64,000 nucleotides of DNA from Watersipora subatra (Eukaryota; Bryozoa; Gymnolaemata; Cheilostomatida; Watersiporidae), in the NCBI RefSeq assembly GCF_963576615.1, contig NC_088709.1, positions 13,522,764 through 13,586,763 on the forward strand, written 5' to 3'. Below the pieces are notes generated by a model. That model ran no database searches and had not been told where the DNA came from. It saw only the letters and a list, made by a program, of their open reading frames with translations. This document shows, piece by piece, positions 45,953 to 60,900 of the stretch. Numbering within the stretch: position 1 is the first letter of the stretch; every line of letters starts with the position of its first letter. The position numbers and the translations under genes were made by a program.

Positions 45953-48900
45953 GTGAGCCAAAGTCTCCGTCAGGCTGCCATTTTGTTTGCTAAATCTCTT
46001 GTTTAAACTTGCCTACAATCACTAAATTTATAGTCTTTTTCTCCAATTGTCGCTCTAGCTGTTTGTAGGAATTCCTATGGCTATGACATTATCTCTAATG
46101 TACTCAACGTTCCTTTTGTTGCTCTTAAAGGCAAGTGATAGCTATGCTTCTCTCGTCGCTAACAAATTCTCAGGAGGCTTCAATCAGATGTACGGTGATT
46201 GTGTTTCTAAGATACAGAATAATCTGAGTTATCTACAGGAAATCTCTCACATGCTCGATGAGTGCTCGGCTCTGAGTGATGAGTTGGGAGAGGTACACAG
46301 GTATGAATGTTGTCCGCTTGGCTCTTGGTTTTTCTGCTCGGCATTTATTGTTGCAACAGAGGTTAGATTAATGGTTGGAAGCACGTTCCAGCGATTCTCT
46401 TTTAAATATTTGTTTTACGTAAAATATACGTTTATTGGCAACAGGAACAGCTGCCAGGTTATTAGCAATTTAATAATTAGCTATTTTAAAAGGATCTAAG
46501 CTTTCCAGCTGTTGATTTGTCGTTGTGGTTGATGTGCTTGATTTAGCTGGTGGCTAAGGAGTGGGTTTAGTTTGCTTCAATATTTATGTAAACACAAAAA
46601 CGTTAGATGTGAGGCAGCTGAAATTTCAAGATATCTTATGAAAATTGTCACAGAATATACAATTTGGTTTCCAATGTAAAGATTTAAAATAATTCGGCTT
46701 GCTTGCAAAGGCTTGCCAAACAGCCTGCATTGTGCGTAGGCTGTGTGTGTGCACAGGCTTGTCGAACATGGACTATTGTTGTGATGTCTATTTAGCTAGC
46801 TGTCTACTTGACAACTGCATGGAAAAGTTCATACTATGGGCAATACGTTATTACTGTGTTGTTTCTAGAACTTTGCTTAAAGTAGCCTACTATTGGTCAC
46901 GAAAGTAAGTCATACACTATCATTACGGGAGTATTATTGTCTCAATAGCTGCATTTTCGGTAATGCTAACTCTATGGCATTTGAATGACTCATTTAATTG
47001 CAAAATTGGCTAGCAGTCAGCCTGTCTTGACAAACTGTTGTTTTTGTGGAGTTGTCCCCCATCGAGCGGAGTGAGCAAAACAACAGCTTGTCACAATACG
47101 CACTGCACCTAATGCATCAGCTGCAATGAAAGAGAGTTGTTCTCATCCGTCTATGCGGCTTGGCTGCGATGTTATTTCCGTCACTCCATTGGTGATCATA
47201 ACGAATTTAGCCCAAAAATTTATGTAGAAAAAAAGAAAATAGGAACGTTTAACCAGAGACCAGTCTTTGCGGTAAACTTTAGTAGAACTAAATAGAACTT
47301 TAGTAGAATAAAATCAATTAAAAATAAAATCAATAAGAACAAATAAAACTGACTGATACAAAAATACAAATAAAATTGACTGAGCGCACAAATAACAACA
47401 TGTTTACTTGCTGTTGTTGCCTAAGTTCTACTAAAGTTTGCCACAGAGACTAGTCTCTGATTAAATGTTTTTATCTTATTTTTTTCTTCAATAAAATCCG
47501 TTATGATTACCAATGGAGCGACTGAAATAACATCACAGCCAAGCCGCATAGACGGAAGAGAACAACTCCCTGTAAGTGCAGCTGATGCACCAGGTGCAGT
47601 GCGTATTGTGACAATCTGTTGCTTTACTCGCTCCACTCGACGGTGGACAACTCCGCAAAAACAAGTTTGTCAAGACAGGCTACATCCTATCAAGAACTAA
47701 TAGTTTTATTTACTGACACTAAATCAATGCAAGTTTCCTCCTTACTGTTTAGCCTGTGTCTCTGGTATTCCGTAGGGGTTTAGCCTGTGTCTCTGGTATT
47801 CTGTAGGGGTTTAGCCTGTGTCTCTGGTATTCCGTAGGGGTTTAGCCTGTGTCTTTGGTATTCAGCAAGGGTTTAGCCTGTGTCTCTGGTATTCTGTAGG
47901 GGTTTAGCCTGTGTCTCTGGTATTCTGTAGGGGTTTAACCTGTGTCTCTGGTATTCTGTAGGGCTAAGTTGTCAGCACTGCCATTTTAGTGTTGGTGGAC
48001 TGATAGCATTTAAAATTATAAAATAAATTTAACAAAATTGAAAGAGAATATAAGAAACATAAAATAACATCAATAGCACACTATGAACGTTATAAAAATC
48101 ATTGTTAAGTTATACTTATTTTCTTACAGCAAATAACCTGTTCAGTTTAAAATAAACACACCCAAATATTACAGTATGGTAAATCTGTAACATTAAAACA
48201 ATGTTTGTATATTATAAATGAATAATAACATAAATCTGTAACATTTAAACATAATGCTGTAGTCGCTCTGTTGCAGTGAAACTTGCTCTCATCAGCAACA
48301 GTCAAATGAGCCTTCCAGTTCTCATGACGCGATTGACAAGGAAGAACAGGTACTTCTTCATGCATGGGACATTTTTGGTAGTTGAAGATAAACTTACACA
48401 AAATTTTAGTAGATTTTATCAGGAAGTATCGGTATTTTTCTATCATTTGCAATTGAGTTTTGTTTGAGGTTAACTGACTTCTAGACTGTCTCAAGATTAA
48501 AATCAACAAAACTTGATCGCGGTTAAAATGCTTAAAAAAAAATACGTGCAAAATGGCTTCACTAGTTGTTATCGTTGCTATAGTTGATATCGGCTATTAC
48601 ATTTAGGTTGCAGCGTTACGCGTCTCTTTCCTGTAGGTCCCTTTGGATCTATAGACATCTTAATCGCACTTTCGTTTGATCCGAGTGTTTTAGTTGCAAT
48701 CAAGTTTTGTCAATTTTAATTTTGAAATATCCTGACAGTCAGATCACCTCATACATCAAAAGCAGTCGGAAATTATAGAAAAATTTTCTTTTGGAGTAAA
48801 CCAATACTTTCTGATAAAATTTACTAAAAATTTAACCGAGTTTATCTTCCAGCGTTATCACATCTGTAAAAGGTAAGCTTGAGAGGTCATTGTTAGGTCA

Positions 48901-51900
48901 AGCAAGAGTCCAGTGAATATTTCATGCTTTACATCTGCTTTGTTGTATATCTATGACTGCAAGGCATTATAATGGCTATACATATGGGTATCAGGAACAA
49001 ACTTGTATCATTGATAACTTTTCAGGTATCGCAAGGAAAACCTAGATTTGATGCAAATGTCTCTTTTTATAACTCGGCTACCCTTTGTAGGTTGGCCCGA
49101 TGTTACAAGCTCCGGATTCTAAGACCCTCCCCAAGCCTTTACCCAATCCTGTTGTACATGACAGAGCTCCTGAAGGAACTGCGCTAGGCGGCAATGTCAA
49201 AACAGAAAAGAAGTCTACAACACCTGATCCGGAGAATAACTTGGCTAAAGAACAAGACTCAAGGCAGACCGCTGCATCTGCCACTCCTCAGCCTAGTTTC
49301 CATGAAAAACTTCTCTCCTTATATAAGGTGCTAAAAACAACATTAGCTGACATTTTTGGGGATATTTCCTGTTACATCTTGAACTGGAAGTGCTAAAACA
49401 GCATTAGCTGACATTCTGGTAATATTGCCTGTTACATCCTACACTAGAAGTGGTGAAAACAACCTTAGCTGACATTCTGGTAATATTACCTGTTACATCC
49501 TAAACTAGAAGTGGTGAAAACAACCTTAGCTGACATTCTGGTAATATTAGCTGTTACATCCTGAACTTGAAGTACTAAAACAGCATTAGCTGACATTCTG
49601 GTAATATTACCTGTTACATCCTAAACTAGAAGTGGTGAAAACAGCATTAGCTGACATTCTGGTAATATTACCTGTCACATCCTGAACTAGAAGTACTAAA
49701 AACAACATTAGCTGATATTCTGATAATATTACCTGTCACATCCTGAACTAGAAGTACTAAAAACAACATTAGCTGATATTCTGATAATATTTTCCGTTAC
49801 ATCTTGAACTAGAAGTAGGAAAAACCGGTTTCTCAGATCTTTATCAGACCTTTCTATTACCATCAGTCTTAATGTCATCTGCAGAAATCTTCTCTAACAC
49901 TGGAAGAGGAAACGGAGGCTTTATGTGGATTTCATCAAGGACCTAACACCTTATGGCTACAGACGTCTCCAGCTACAATTGACAATATAGCTGAGATCAT
50001 CTGGTTAGTAGCTTTAGTTAGCAAAATCATTGGTTCTCCCTCTGATTTCGCTCTATGCATCAGTTGTCTCGTAAATGATGTACTGTTTATGAGCAGAGGC
50101 TACTTTGGCTGCTACTAGCTTTTTTGTTAGTTAATTCTATTCTATATTTTTGCTAGATCTTACAAATTGTATTAGCAGGAGATTGCTGGGTATTAGGGGA
50201 GTATAACTCCTATCGAAGCAATCATTCTTTTTAAACACTTACCATATTATCAATGTTAATTAATTTATTGAACAATCATGAACACTAATCCCGAAGGTTT
50301 CACTCTCAACCCTTTTTTTTCTTGTCACTCTCGTGCTATCATCGAGTACATATTCTGAGTATGACTTACCATATTTTGTAATATTTGCTGTCATTAGAAG
50401 TATCAATAGCTGTTATATTGCTGTAAATTGTGTAGCATTTGAGGTATACCTTTTTTATCGATCCTTAACCTTTGCGTTGTTCTCTATTAATAGCATGGGC
50501 TTAAGCAATGACTCCTTTAAACCTTACACACGTCTACCAATGGTTGGTGATATTGTCCTAGCTAAGTTTCATCAGGACGAATTTTACTACAGAGCTGTTG
50601 TGGAAAGCCTATCAACGGAAGGTGAGTTATTTGTACTAAATGGTTGCAGAGCTGTACAGAGGTTAAACATACTGATCATAAAGTACTGATAAAAGCACAC
50701 AACACATTTTACGAAACGAACAATAACAGGACGATAACACATTTAACTACTCGTCAAACACACATAAACCTAAAAATACCATTGTTTAAATCAAAAGTTG
50801 GTCAATGTTGTTTGGATTACCAAGAGTCATTGCTATGGAATCTACTACCGGTTACACTGCGTAAAATTGTAAATGCTATTTCTTTCAAAAATGAACTGAA
50901 GCGCTACCTCAGACAACCAGACGACTAAACCAACTAGACATACTTCTGCTGACTCTACTTTAAGGTTCCGCGCCTTGATTAGCCTTGCTATTGCGCACAG
51001 AGACCTCATCATCACCTTCCCTGGAGTGACATTTTTTTTTTCTATTTCTCTTGTCTTTTTATACTGTTAGAAACACTCTTCATATTATTTTTGTGGTTAT
51101 ATTATAAATGAAAATAAACAAACAAACAAACATGGTTGTGCCAGTCATTCGCTCAGATTATGAAGGATTCGTTGTACAGAACAGAATTCATCATTGGTTT
51201 TACTTGCCCAAACGGTTTGGTATTATGGCAGCTGTATGATCATCCTGGACTTTGTAGTAACCATACACGTGTGAAAAAAACACTCACTAAGTTTCAACTG
51301 AGATTATAGTTTTTGAATATTGTAATTATTATTTTTCAAATTCACATTTTTTAATCTCAAAAATTGTGAAAGTATTTGAAAATTTTAAAGGATGACCATG
51401 AAAATTTTAAGACTGGTGAGCTCACCATGCGGTGAATCCACAGTTTCATTGCTGAGTAATTTTATCGCAGAAGATCAAAATATGGGAGTCACCTTGGGTG
51501 AAGATCTTACAGATAGCCATTCATGAGCTCTCTTACTTAGTAGATTGAGTTAATAACAGGTGTATCTGGAGATAAGGAATGTATGGCTGTTACTAAGGAA
51601 GCTTGTAGTTATGCTGAATGCGAAATATGAGGTTGACTTAATGCTATCATATGACGTTGGAGCTGTTTCTATGAAACAGCTCCAATGTCACAAAACTTAT
51701 CGTAAAAACTGATAGGCTTCTACCTAAATGGTCATATCTTTAAACTCTTAAACGCGACATTGAATTTATAGCAAAATACGACATTATGAAACTTGAATTT
51801 AGATAATGTGAAAATGTGGTTAAAATTTTATATGAAGTTAGCACATCTTGCTTTTTGATTCCATCCTGTTTGAGTTGTGCTTAAACTGACCTGAACTCTT

Positions 51901-54900
51901 GTAAAATCAATATATGGTAGCTTCCCTGTACAGCGATAACAAACACAAAATGAAGGTTGAGAGTGTTTAAGAGATAAGATGAAGGTTGAGAGTGTTTAAG
52001 AGACAAGATAAAGGTTGAGAGTGTTTAAGAGATAAGATGAAGGTTGAGGGTGTTTAAGAGACAAGATGAAGGTTGAGAGTGTTTAAGAGATAAGATGAAG
52101 GTTGAGGGTGTTTAAGAGATAAGATGAAGGTTGAGGGTGTTTAAGAGACAAGATGAAGGTTGAGAGTGTTTAAGAGATAAGATGAAGGTTGAGGGTGTTT
52201 AAGAGATAAGATGAAGGTTGAGGGTGTTTAAGAGACAAGATGAAGGTTGAGAGTGTTTAAGAGATAAGATGGAGGTTGAGGGTGTTTAAGAGATAAGATG
52301 AAGGTTGAGGGTGTTTAAGAGACAAGATGAAGGTTGAGAGTGTTTAAGAGACAAGATGAAGGTTGAGAGTGTTTAAGAGACAAGATGAAGGTTGAGAGTG
52401 TTTAAGAGATAAGATGAAGGTTGAGGGTGTTTAAGAGATAAGATGAAGGTTGAGAGTGTTTAAGAGACAAGATGAAGGTTGAGAGTGTTTAAGAGATAAG
52501 ATGAAGGTTGAGAGTGTTTAAGAGACAAGATGAAGGTTGAGGGTGTTTAAGAGATAAGATGAAGGTTGAGAGTGTTTAAGAGACAAGATGAAGGTTGAGA
52601 GTGTTTAAGAGATAAGATGAAGGTTGAGGGTGTTTAAGAGATAAGATGAAGGTTGAGGGTGTTTAAGAGATAAGATGAAGGTTGAGAGTGTTCAAGAGAC
52701 AAGATGAAGGTTGAGGGTGTTTAAGAGACAAGATGAAGGTTGAGAGTGTTTAAGAGACAAGATGAAGGTTGAGGGTGTTTAAGAGATAAGATGAAGGTTG
52801 AGAGTGTTTAAGAGACAAGATGAAGGTTGAGAGTGTTTAAGAGATAAGATGAAGGTTGAGGGTGTTTAAGAGATAAGATGAAGGTTGAGGGTGTTTAAGA
52901 GATAAGATGAAGGTTGAGAGTGTTCAAGAGACAAGATGAAGGTTGAGGGTGTTTAAGAGACAAGATGAAGGTTGAGAGTGTTTAAGAGACAAGATGAAGG
53001 TTGAGAGTGTTTAAGAGACAAGATGAAGGTTGAGGGTGTTTAAGAGACAAGATGAAGGTTGAGAGTGTTTAAGAGACAAGATAAAGGTTGAGGGTGTTTA
53101 AGAGATAAGATGAAGGTTGAGGGTGTTTAAGAGATAAGATGAAGGTTGAGAGTGTTTAAGAGACAAGATGAAGGTTGAGGGTGTTTAAGAGACAAGATGA
53201 AGGTTGAGAGTGTTTAAGAGACAAGATGAAGGTTGAGAGTGTTTAAGAGATAAGATGAAGGTTGAGGGTGTTTAAGAGATAAGATGAAGGTTGAGGGTGT
53301 TTAAGAGATAAGATGAAGGTTGAGAGTGTTCAAGAGACAAGATGAAGGTTGAGGGTGTTTAAGAGACAAGATGAAGGTTGAGAGTGTTTAAGAGACAAGA
53401 TGAAGGTTGAGAGTGTTTAAGAGACAAGATGAAGGTTGAGGGTGTTTAAGAGACAAGATGAAGGTTGAGAGTGTTTAAGAGACAAGATAAAGGTTGAGGG
53501 TGTTTAAGAGATAAGATGAAGGTTGAGGGTGTTTAAGAGATAAGATGAAGGTTGAGAGTGTTTAAGAGACAAGATGAAGGTTGAGGGTGTTTAAGAGACA
53601 AGATGAAGGTTGAGAGTGTTTAAGAGACAAGATGAAGGTTGAGAGTGTTTAAGAGACAAGATGAAGGTTGAGGGTGTTTAAGAGACAAGATGAAGGTTGA
53701 GAGTGTTTAAGAGACAAGATGAAGGTTGAGAGTGTTTAAGAGATAAGATGAAGGTTGAGGGTGTTTAAGAGATAAGATGAAGGTTGAGGGTGTTTAAGAG
53801 ATAAGATGAAGGTTGAGAGTGTTTAAGAGACAAGATGAAGGTTGAGGGTGTTTAAGAGACAAGATGAAGGTTGAGAGTGTTTAAGAGACAAGATGAAGGT
53901 TGAGAGTGTTTAAGAGACAAGATGAAGGTTGAGGGTGTTTAAGAGACAAGATGAAGGTTGAGAGTGTTTAAGAGACAAGATAAAGGTTGAGAGTGTTTAA
54001 GAGATAAGATGAAGGTTGAGGGTGTTTAAGAGACAAGATGAAGGTTGAGAGTGTTTAAGAGATAAGATGAAGGTTGAGGGTGTTTAAGAGATAAGATGAA
54101 GGTTGAGGGTGTTTAAGAGACAAGATGAAGGTTGAGAGTGTTTAAGAGATAAGATGAAGGTTGAGGGTGTTTAAGAGATAAGATGAAGGTTGAGGGTGTT
54201 TAAGAGACAAGATGAAGGTTGAGAGTGTTTAAGAGATAAGATGAAGGTTGAGGGTGTTTAAGAGATAAGATGAAGGTTGAGGGTGTTTAAGAGACAAGAT
54301 GAAGGTTGAGAGTGTTTAAGAGACAAGATGAAGGTTGAGAGTGTTTAAGAGACAAGATGAAGGTTGAGAGTGTTTAAGAGACAAGATGAAGGTTGAGAGT
54401 GTTTAAGAGACAAGATGAAGGTTGAGAGTGTTTAAGAGACAAGATGAAGGTTGAGGGTGTTTAAGAGACAAGATGAAGGTTGAGAGTGTTTAAGAGACAA
54501 GATGAAGGTTGAGGGTGTTTAAGAGACAAGATGAAGGTTGAGGGTGTTTAAGAGACAAGATGAAGGTTGAGAGTGTTTAAGAGACAAGATGAAGGTTGAG
54601 GGTGTTTAAGAGACAAGATGAAGGTTGAGAGTGTTTAAGAGACAAGATGAAGGTTGAGGGTGTTTAAGAGACAAGATGAGGGTTGCGAGTGTTTAAGAGA
54701 CAAGATGAGGGTTGAGAGTGTTTAAGAGATAAGATGAAGGTTGAGAGTGTTTAAGAGACAAGATGAAGGTTGAGAGTGTTTAAGAGATAAGATGAAGGTT
54801 GAGGGTGTTTAAGAGACAAGATGAAGGTTGAGAGTGTTTAAGAGACAAGATGAAGGTTGAGAGTGTTTAAGAGATAAGATGAAGGTTGAGGGTGTTTAAG

Positions 54901-57900
54901 AGATAAGATGAAGGTTGAGAGTGTTTAAGAGACAAGATGAAGGTTGAGAGTGTTTAAGAGATAAGATGAAGGTTGAGGGTGTTTAAGAGATAAGATGAAG
55001 GTTGAGAGTGTTTAAGAGACAAGATGAAGGTTGAGAGTGTTTAAGAGATAAGATGAAGGTTGAGGGTGTTTAAGAGATAAGATGAAGGTTGAGGGTGTTT
55101 AAGAGATAAGATGAAGGTTGAGAGTGTTTAAGAGACAAGATGAAGGTTGAGGGTGTTTAAGAGACAAGATGAAGGTTGAGAGTGTTTAAGAGACAAGATG
55201 AAGGTTGAGAGTGTTTAAGAGATAAGATGAAGGTTGAGGGTGTTTAAGAGATAAGATGAAGGTTGAGGGTGTTTAAGAGACAAGATGAAGGTTGAGAGTG
55301 TTTAAGAGATAAGATGAAGGTTGAGAGTGTTTAAGAGACAAGATGAAGGTTGAGAGTGTTTAAGAGACAAGATGAGGGTTGAGAGTGTTTAAGAGACAAG
55401 ATGAAGGTTGAGAGTGTTTAAGAGACAAGATGAGGGTTGAGAGTGTTTAAGAGATAAGATGAAGGTTGAGAGTGTTTAAGAGACAAGATGAAGGTTGAGG
55501 GTGTTTAAGAGATAAGATGAAGGTTGAGAGTGTTTAAGAGACAAGATGAGGGTTGAGAGTGTTTAAGAGATAAGATGAAGGTTGAGGGTGTTTAAGAGAC
55601 AAGATGAAGGTTTAGAGTGTTTAAGAGACAAGATGAAGGTTGAGAGTGTTTAAGAGATAAGATGAAGGTTGAGAGTGTTTAAGAGACAAGATGAAGGTTG
55701 AGAGTGTTTAAGAGACAAGATGAAGGTTGAGAGTGTTTAAGAGATAAGATGAAGGTTGAGAGTGTTTAAGAGACAAGATGAGGGTTGAGAGTGTTTAAGA
55801 GATAAGATGAAGGTTGAGGGTGTTTAAGAGACAAGATGAAGGTTTAGAGTGTTTAAGAGACAAGATGAAGGTTGAGAGTGTTTAAGAGATAAGATGAAGG
55901 TTGAGAGTGTTTAAGAGACAAGATGAAGGTTGAGAGTGTTTAAGAGACAAGATGAAGGTTGAGAGTGTTTAAGAGATAAGATGAAGGTTGAGAGTGTTTA
56001 AGAGATAAGATGAAGGTTGAGGGTGTTTAAGAGACAAGATGAATGTTGAGAGTGTTTAAGAGATAAGATGAACCGCGTCCCGAACATTTAGCATTTTTGC
56101 ATTTCCTAAAATGTAACAGAAAGACAGCGATACGTGGCGACTGCCATCACAATGATGCCCTCGGAAAGATCTCGCTGGGCCAGAGTATGAGAGAGATTTA
56201 TATATTTCATTTATTTTAGATTTTTTATTTTTATGATTTCCGTCTATTTGTAATAAATATTTTTTACCTTTCAAAGTACTGAAGTCTTGAAAGCTGAACA
56301 AGAAGTAGCAAGGGTTTACCGTATTATATTTTCTTCATTTGAATTTAATTGCTGCTAAAAGGTGCTGCCATTGCTACCAAAAGGTTTCTTCCTCTCAAAG
56401 TTTTCTTACGTGTTCACAGACATTGGTGCAATATTTATACATCCGTTAAAATTGTGTTTTTATCCGGCTTGTTTGTTGACAGGGAAAGATGCAGAAGAGG
56501 TAGCAGAAGTATTTTTCATCGACTTTGGGAATACAGAGGAGGCCCCTCTCAATAACTTGCTGCATATCAATGAGGAGCTTCTAGCTATACCACCACAAGC
56601 ACACCTTTGCTCACTCGCTGCTGTGAGAGTTGTCTTCCATCTTTGACATTCATCAACAGTTTGCTTGATTTGGACCCTGATCCTCTCTTAGCTCCTTAAA
56701 AGTGTTTTTCTGATTTGTCCATGTCAATGTTTTGCTGTAGGTCTCTCCTCCCTCGCCAGCTCATCAGTACTCCGATGCAGCGATATCCTGGTTTGAGGGA
56801 CTCATAGTCCATCCATTAAAAGCAAAATTTTTCCTCTGCGCACCAGATATTCCTGTTCTCTTAGCCACTGTTCGCTCTAAAAATAAAGACCTCTCATCTT
56901 TCATGTTACGACTTAGGCACGCTATTCGCGTTTCCAATGAAGACTTCAAACAAAAGTGTGAGTCCTTGTACGCTGCAAGTTTTGTCATAGCAACGTGTAT
57001 ACAGCTGGCAATATGTCATTAAATTGTGATAATGGTGGGGCCAAACCTCTTGAGCAAGACCTTTATTGAGAATTTTAGAAAAAATTTAATGCTAAACTGG
57101 GATATCACATCATTAATTAAATATTTGTTACCTCGAAATAGATCTGTGGTAGTTTTGAATATGCATGAACTAGTGCGGCTTATAAAAGCATTGGTTTGGG
57201 AATTACATGTGGTAGGTTAAAGTATACATGTGATAGGTAGGAATATACATGTGGTAGGTAGGAATGTACATGTGGTAGGTTGGAATATACATGTGATAGG
57301 TAGGAATACACATGTGGTAGGTAGGAATATACATATGGTAGGTTGGAATATACATGTGTTAGGTTGGAATATATATGTGGTAGGTAGGAATACACATGTG
57401 GTAGATTAGAATATAGCTGTAGAAGGTTAGAATATAGATGTGGTAGGTTAGAATGTTGATGTAGCAGGTGGAAATTTACCTGTGGTAGGGTATAATACAC
57501 AGGTGGTATATTGTAGTTTGGAGAATGCATATTGTGGATTAGAAATGCATTTAATTACAATATCTAACACTGCTCAACTTATGCCAGGATCTTACTGGAC
57601 TACATAGACATAGACTTCCATAAGATATTCCCTTTATATTTATACAGTAGGCCATGCTGGACTGCATAGACATAGATTTTCATAGCATATTCCCTTTATA
57701 TTTATACAGTAGGCCATGCTGGACTGCATAGACATAGACTTCCATAGCATATTCCTTTTATATTTATGCAGTAGGCCATGCTGGACTGCATAGACATAGA
57801 CTTCCATAGCATATTCCCTTTATATTTATACAGTAGGCCATGTTGGACTGCATAGACATAGACTTCCATGAGATATTCCCTTTATATTTACCCAGTAGGC

Positions 57901-60900
57901 AATGCTGGACTGCATAGACATATACTTTCATGGCATATTCCCTTTTTATTTATACAGTAGGGCATGCTAAACTGCATAGACATATACTTCCATAGCATTA
58001 TCCCTTTTTATTTATACAGTAGGCCATGTTAAACTGCACAGACATATACTTCCATAGCATATTCCCTTTTTATTTATACAGTAGGGCATGCTAAACTGCA
58101 TAGACATAGACTTCCATAGCATATTCCCTTTTATATTTATGCAGTAGGCCATGCTGGACTGCATAGACATAGACTTCCATAGCATATTCCCTTTATATTT
58201 ATACAGTAGGCCATGTTAAACTGCATAGTCATATACTTCCATAGCATATTCCCTTTATATTTATACAGTAGGCCATGTTAAACTGCACAGACATATACTT
58301 TCATAGCATATTCCCTTTTTATTTATACAGTAGGGCATGCTAAACTGCATAGTCATATACTTCCATAACATATTCTCTATTTGCTTATTTATGCATATAA
58401 ATCATTACTGTACAGATTTAAAGATGCCAAAAGGTATGAGGGAGTTTTACAGCAGCGTGCAGCCTGAGCTGATAAAGAAGAATAGAAAGGTATTCAGAGG
58501 CGCCCCATTCAAATCTCCCCCAAAAGATTCCTTGTCCAAGGCTCAATACAACTTCAATATGAAGTACGTAGCTTATAACAGATGTGTGCGCTGGTACCGA
58601 TGTCTTTGGTTGCGTATGTTTGAGCTTTGGGTGTCCATAGCTGGTTGATGTGCCTGCGTATGTAGCTGCCTATTCGTCTACTGACAGTGATCCTCACTTT
58701 TCGTGGTTAATGGGGCCGGCATTTCCCGCGATAAGTGAAAATCTGTGAAATCGAAATTTCGTTTTAAAGCGTATGTATGATTAAAAAATTTAACACCAGA
58801 CCACTTAAACGACTTTCTAAACATATTGTATTTATTTCCTATATAAGAAGTAAATTGAAGTTATCTTGATTGGGTTTCAGTTTATATTTCAACTTCAGTC
58901 CTAGTATTTTTAGCCAGAGAATACTGGTGAGTTCGGACTTTGTTTGGCCTGAATATTCGTACTTGTGATTAATTGGGCTCGTTGTGAGAAGTAAGTCACA
59001 TGTTTGTAAAGGTATTTTATATATGCATATTTATGTATTTTAATGTTTTTCTAATGTTTTTTAGTAATTTTATTTTATTTTTGATTTTTTAACAAATATT
59101 TTAAACTCCAAACATAAACTGAAACCGTGAAAAATGAGCTACTGAAAAATGAATTACTCTAACTTTAGTTTTATCTGTAGGATTGTGTATGTTTCTGGTT
59201 ATGCGATCAACTGTAGTTTTTCATTAGTTATCAGATGTCTATGTATTTTTACATGTCGACCTTGATTAAATTTTAAATATGGTTTGATTCGATAGCCAAT
59301 ATTCATGTCAATATTTGTTGGTCTATTTGCAGACAACCAACTTTAAAGGAGCCTCCTCCCCCAGCAGAGGTCGTAGCCGCGGATAGAATTTATCTCCGAG
59401 CGAAACGGAAGGTTAAGAGTGGGTGTAACACAGACATAGCGAAAAAAGTAATGGCTGGTAAGCTTTTTTGCTATGAACATTGATTATACAGCAGGGTACA
59501 GAGTAGCAGTTGTGACAGGTGTATATGTCTGTGTACAATGTACATATAGAGTAGCCATTTGCTAAAATGATTGGTGTACAGAATAATAAATGTATAGATT
59601 GGATGATTTATAGACTGCCGACTGTACCAATGGCTGGTATATGGAGTGGCATGTACAGAACACACTGTATGGAGCATCCTGTATGAAGTACACTGTACAG
59701 AATGCACTGTCGAAAAAGAATGTACTCGAAATATTTTGTCTTCCAAATCCCTTAATTTTTTCCGCTAAAAAAACATTTTACAAAATTGAAATAATCTTTA
59801 ATATATGTATTTATTGATCTTTTGAAGTGTTTCTGTTTTGCGCCCTTTCATGTTAATATTTAAATTGAATGATTCTTTGCTGGCACGGTTTAGGTTTCAT
59901 TTTAACTCATATTTACTGACAACCAATAATCTGGCAGTGACTTGTCAGTAACAAAAATATCAGGCACGGCTATGATAAAACCTCTAGTTGAATGCCACCT
60001 TTATTTGAACGCTACCTCTATTCGACCACCCCTATAAGAGAAGGGTTAAAATTATAGCGCCACCCTTTAATTGAACGCCACCTCTATTTGATCACTACTT
60101 TGGCATTGTTTTGATTTTTACAAATGCATTCATTTTGTGAAGCTTTTCAAATAGCAATGCGTACAAGTTTTGCTTTGTTAAAAAATAGTTTGATTGCTAA
60201 TATCGACTAGTTTGGCATTGCATAAAGAGTTGAGGTCAGAAGACCCTGTAGAATTTATTGAACATCCAGAAGAAGATTAAATCATTCCATACATTTGCAG
60301 CAATCAGAACGCAACCTGCTGAGCATACGGGTGCAAATATTTTTGTTTCCAAAATTTTGATTTTTGTTTCTGTGTGTGCTATAATTGTGGTTTATGTTAC
60401 TTTTCTTTGAATATGTGTTTATCGCATTCGATAGATTGTTATTATACAATGTAAAGTATAACTTATAAATTTGTGAGCTTATAGCATATTATTTGATAGC
60501 ATTATAGTGATTCTTTAAACTCGCCTTACAATGGATCGACCTTCGTAACTCTCCTTCTATTGCACATAAAAAGCCAGTTTTGGTTGCAAACTGTAGCAAA
60601 CATATCAATGAGTACAATGACTTTAAATGTAACATCGTTAAATATAATTTTAAAATAAAAATATGCCCTCAAATTTAGAATAAAATAAAAAAATTAAAGT
60701 TTAAACAAATTGCAACGCTGGCTATAAGATCATTGTAGATTAATTGCAAGCAATAGATACCAACTTATAGAGATCTTTTTCAGCTTCCCAATGCATATTT
60801 ATTTAGAGATTTGCGACAAGTTGGAGTTAAGTTATAGCAGATTTATTGATTTAAAAGGGTTAATGTCACTCCACCGAAAGGAGAGGGCAAAATATAGGCA

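Noticed and set aside
57180..57530. 116-codon minus-strand ORF with a YSYLPHV repeat
   Set aside because: A 21-bp minisatellite read in frame; no start context or non-repeat domain.
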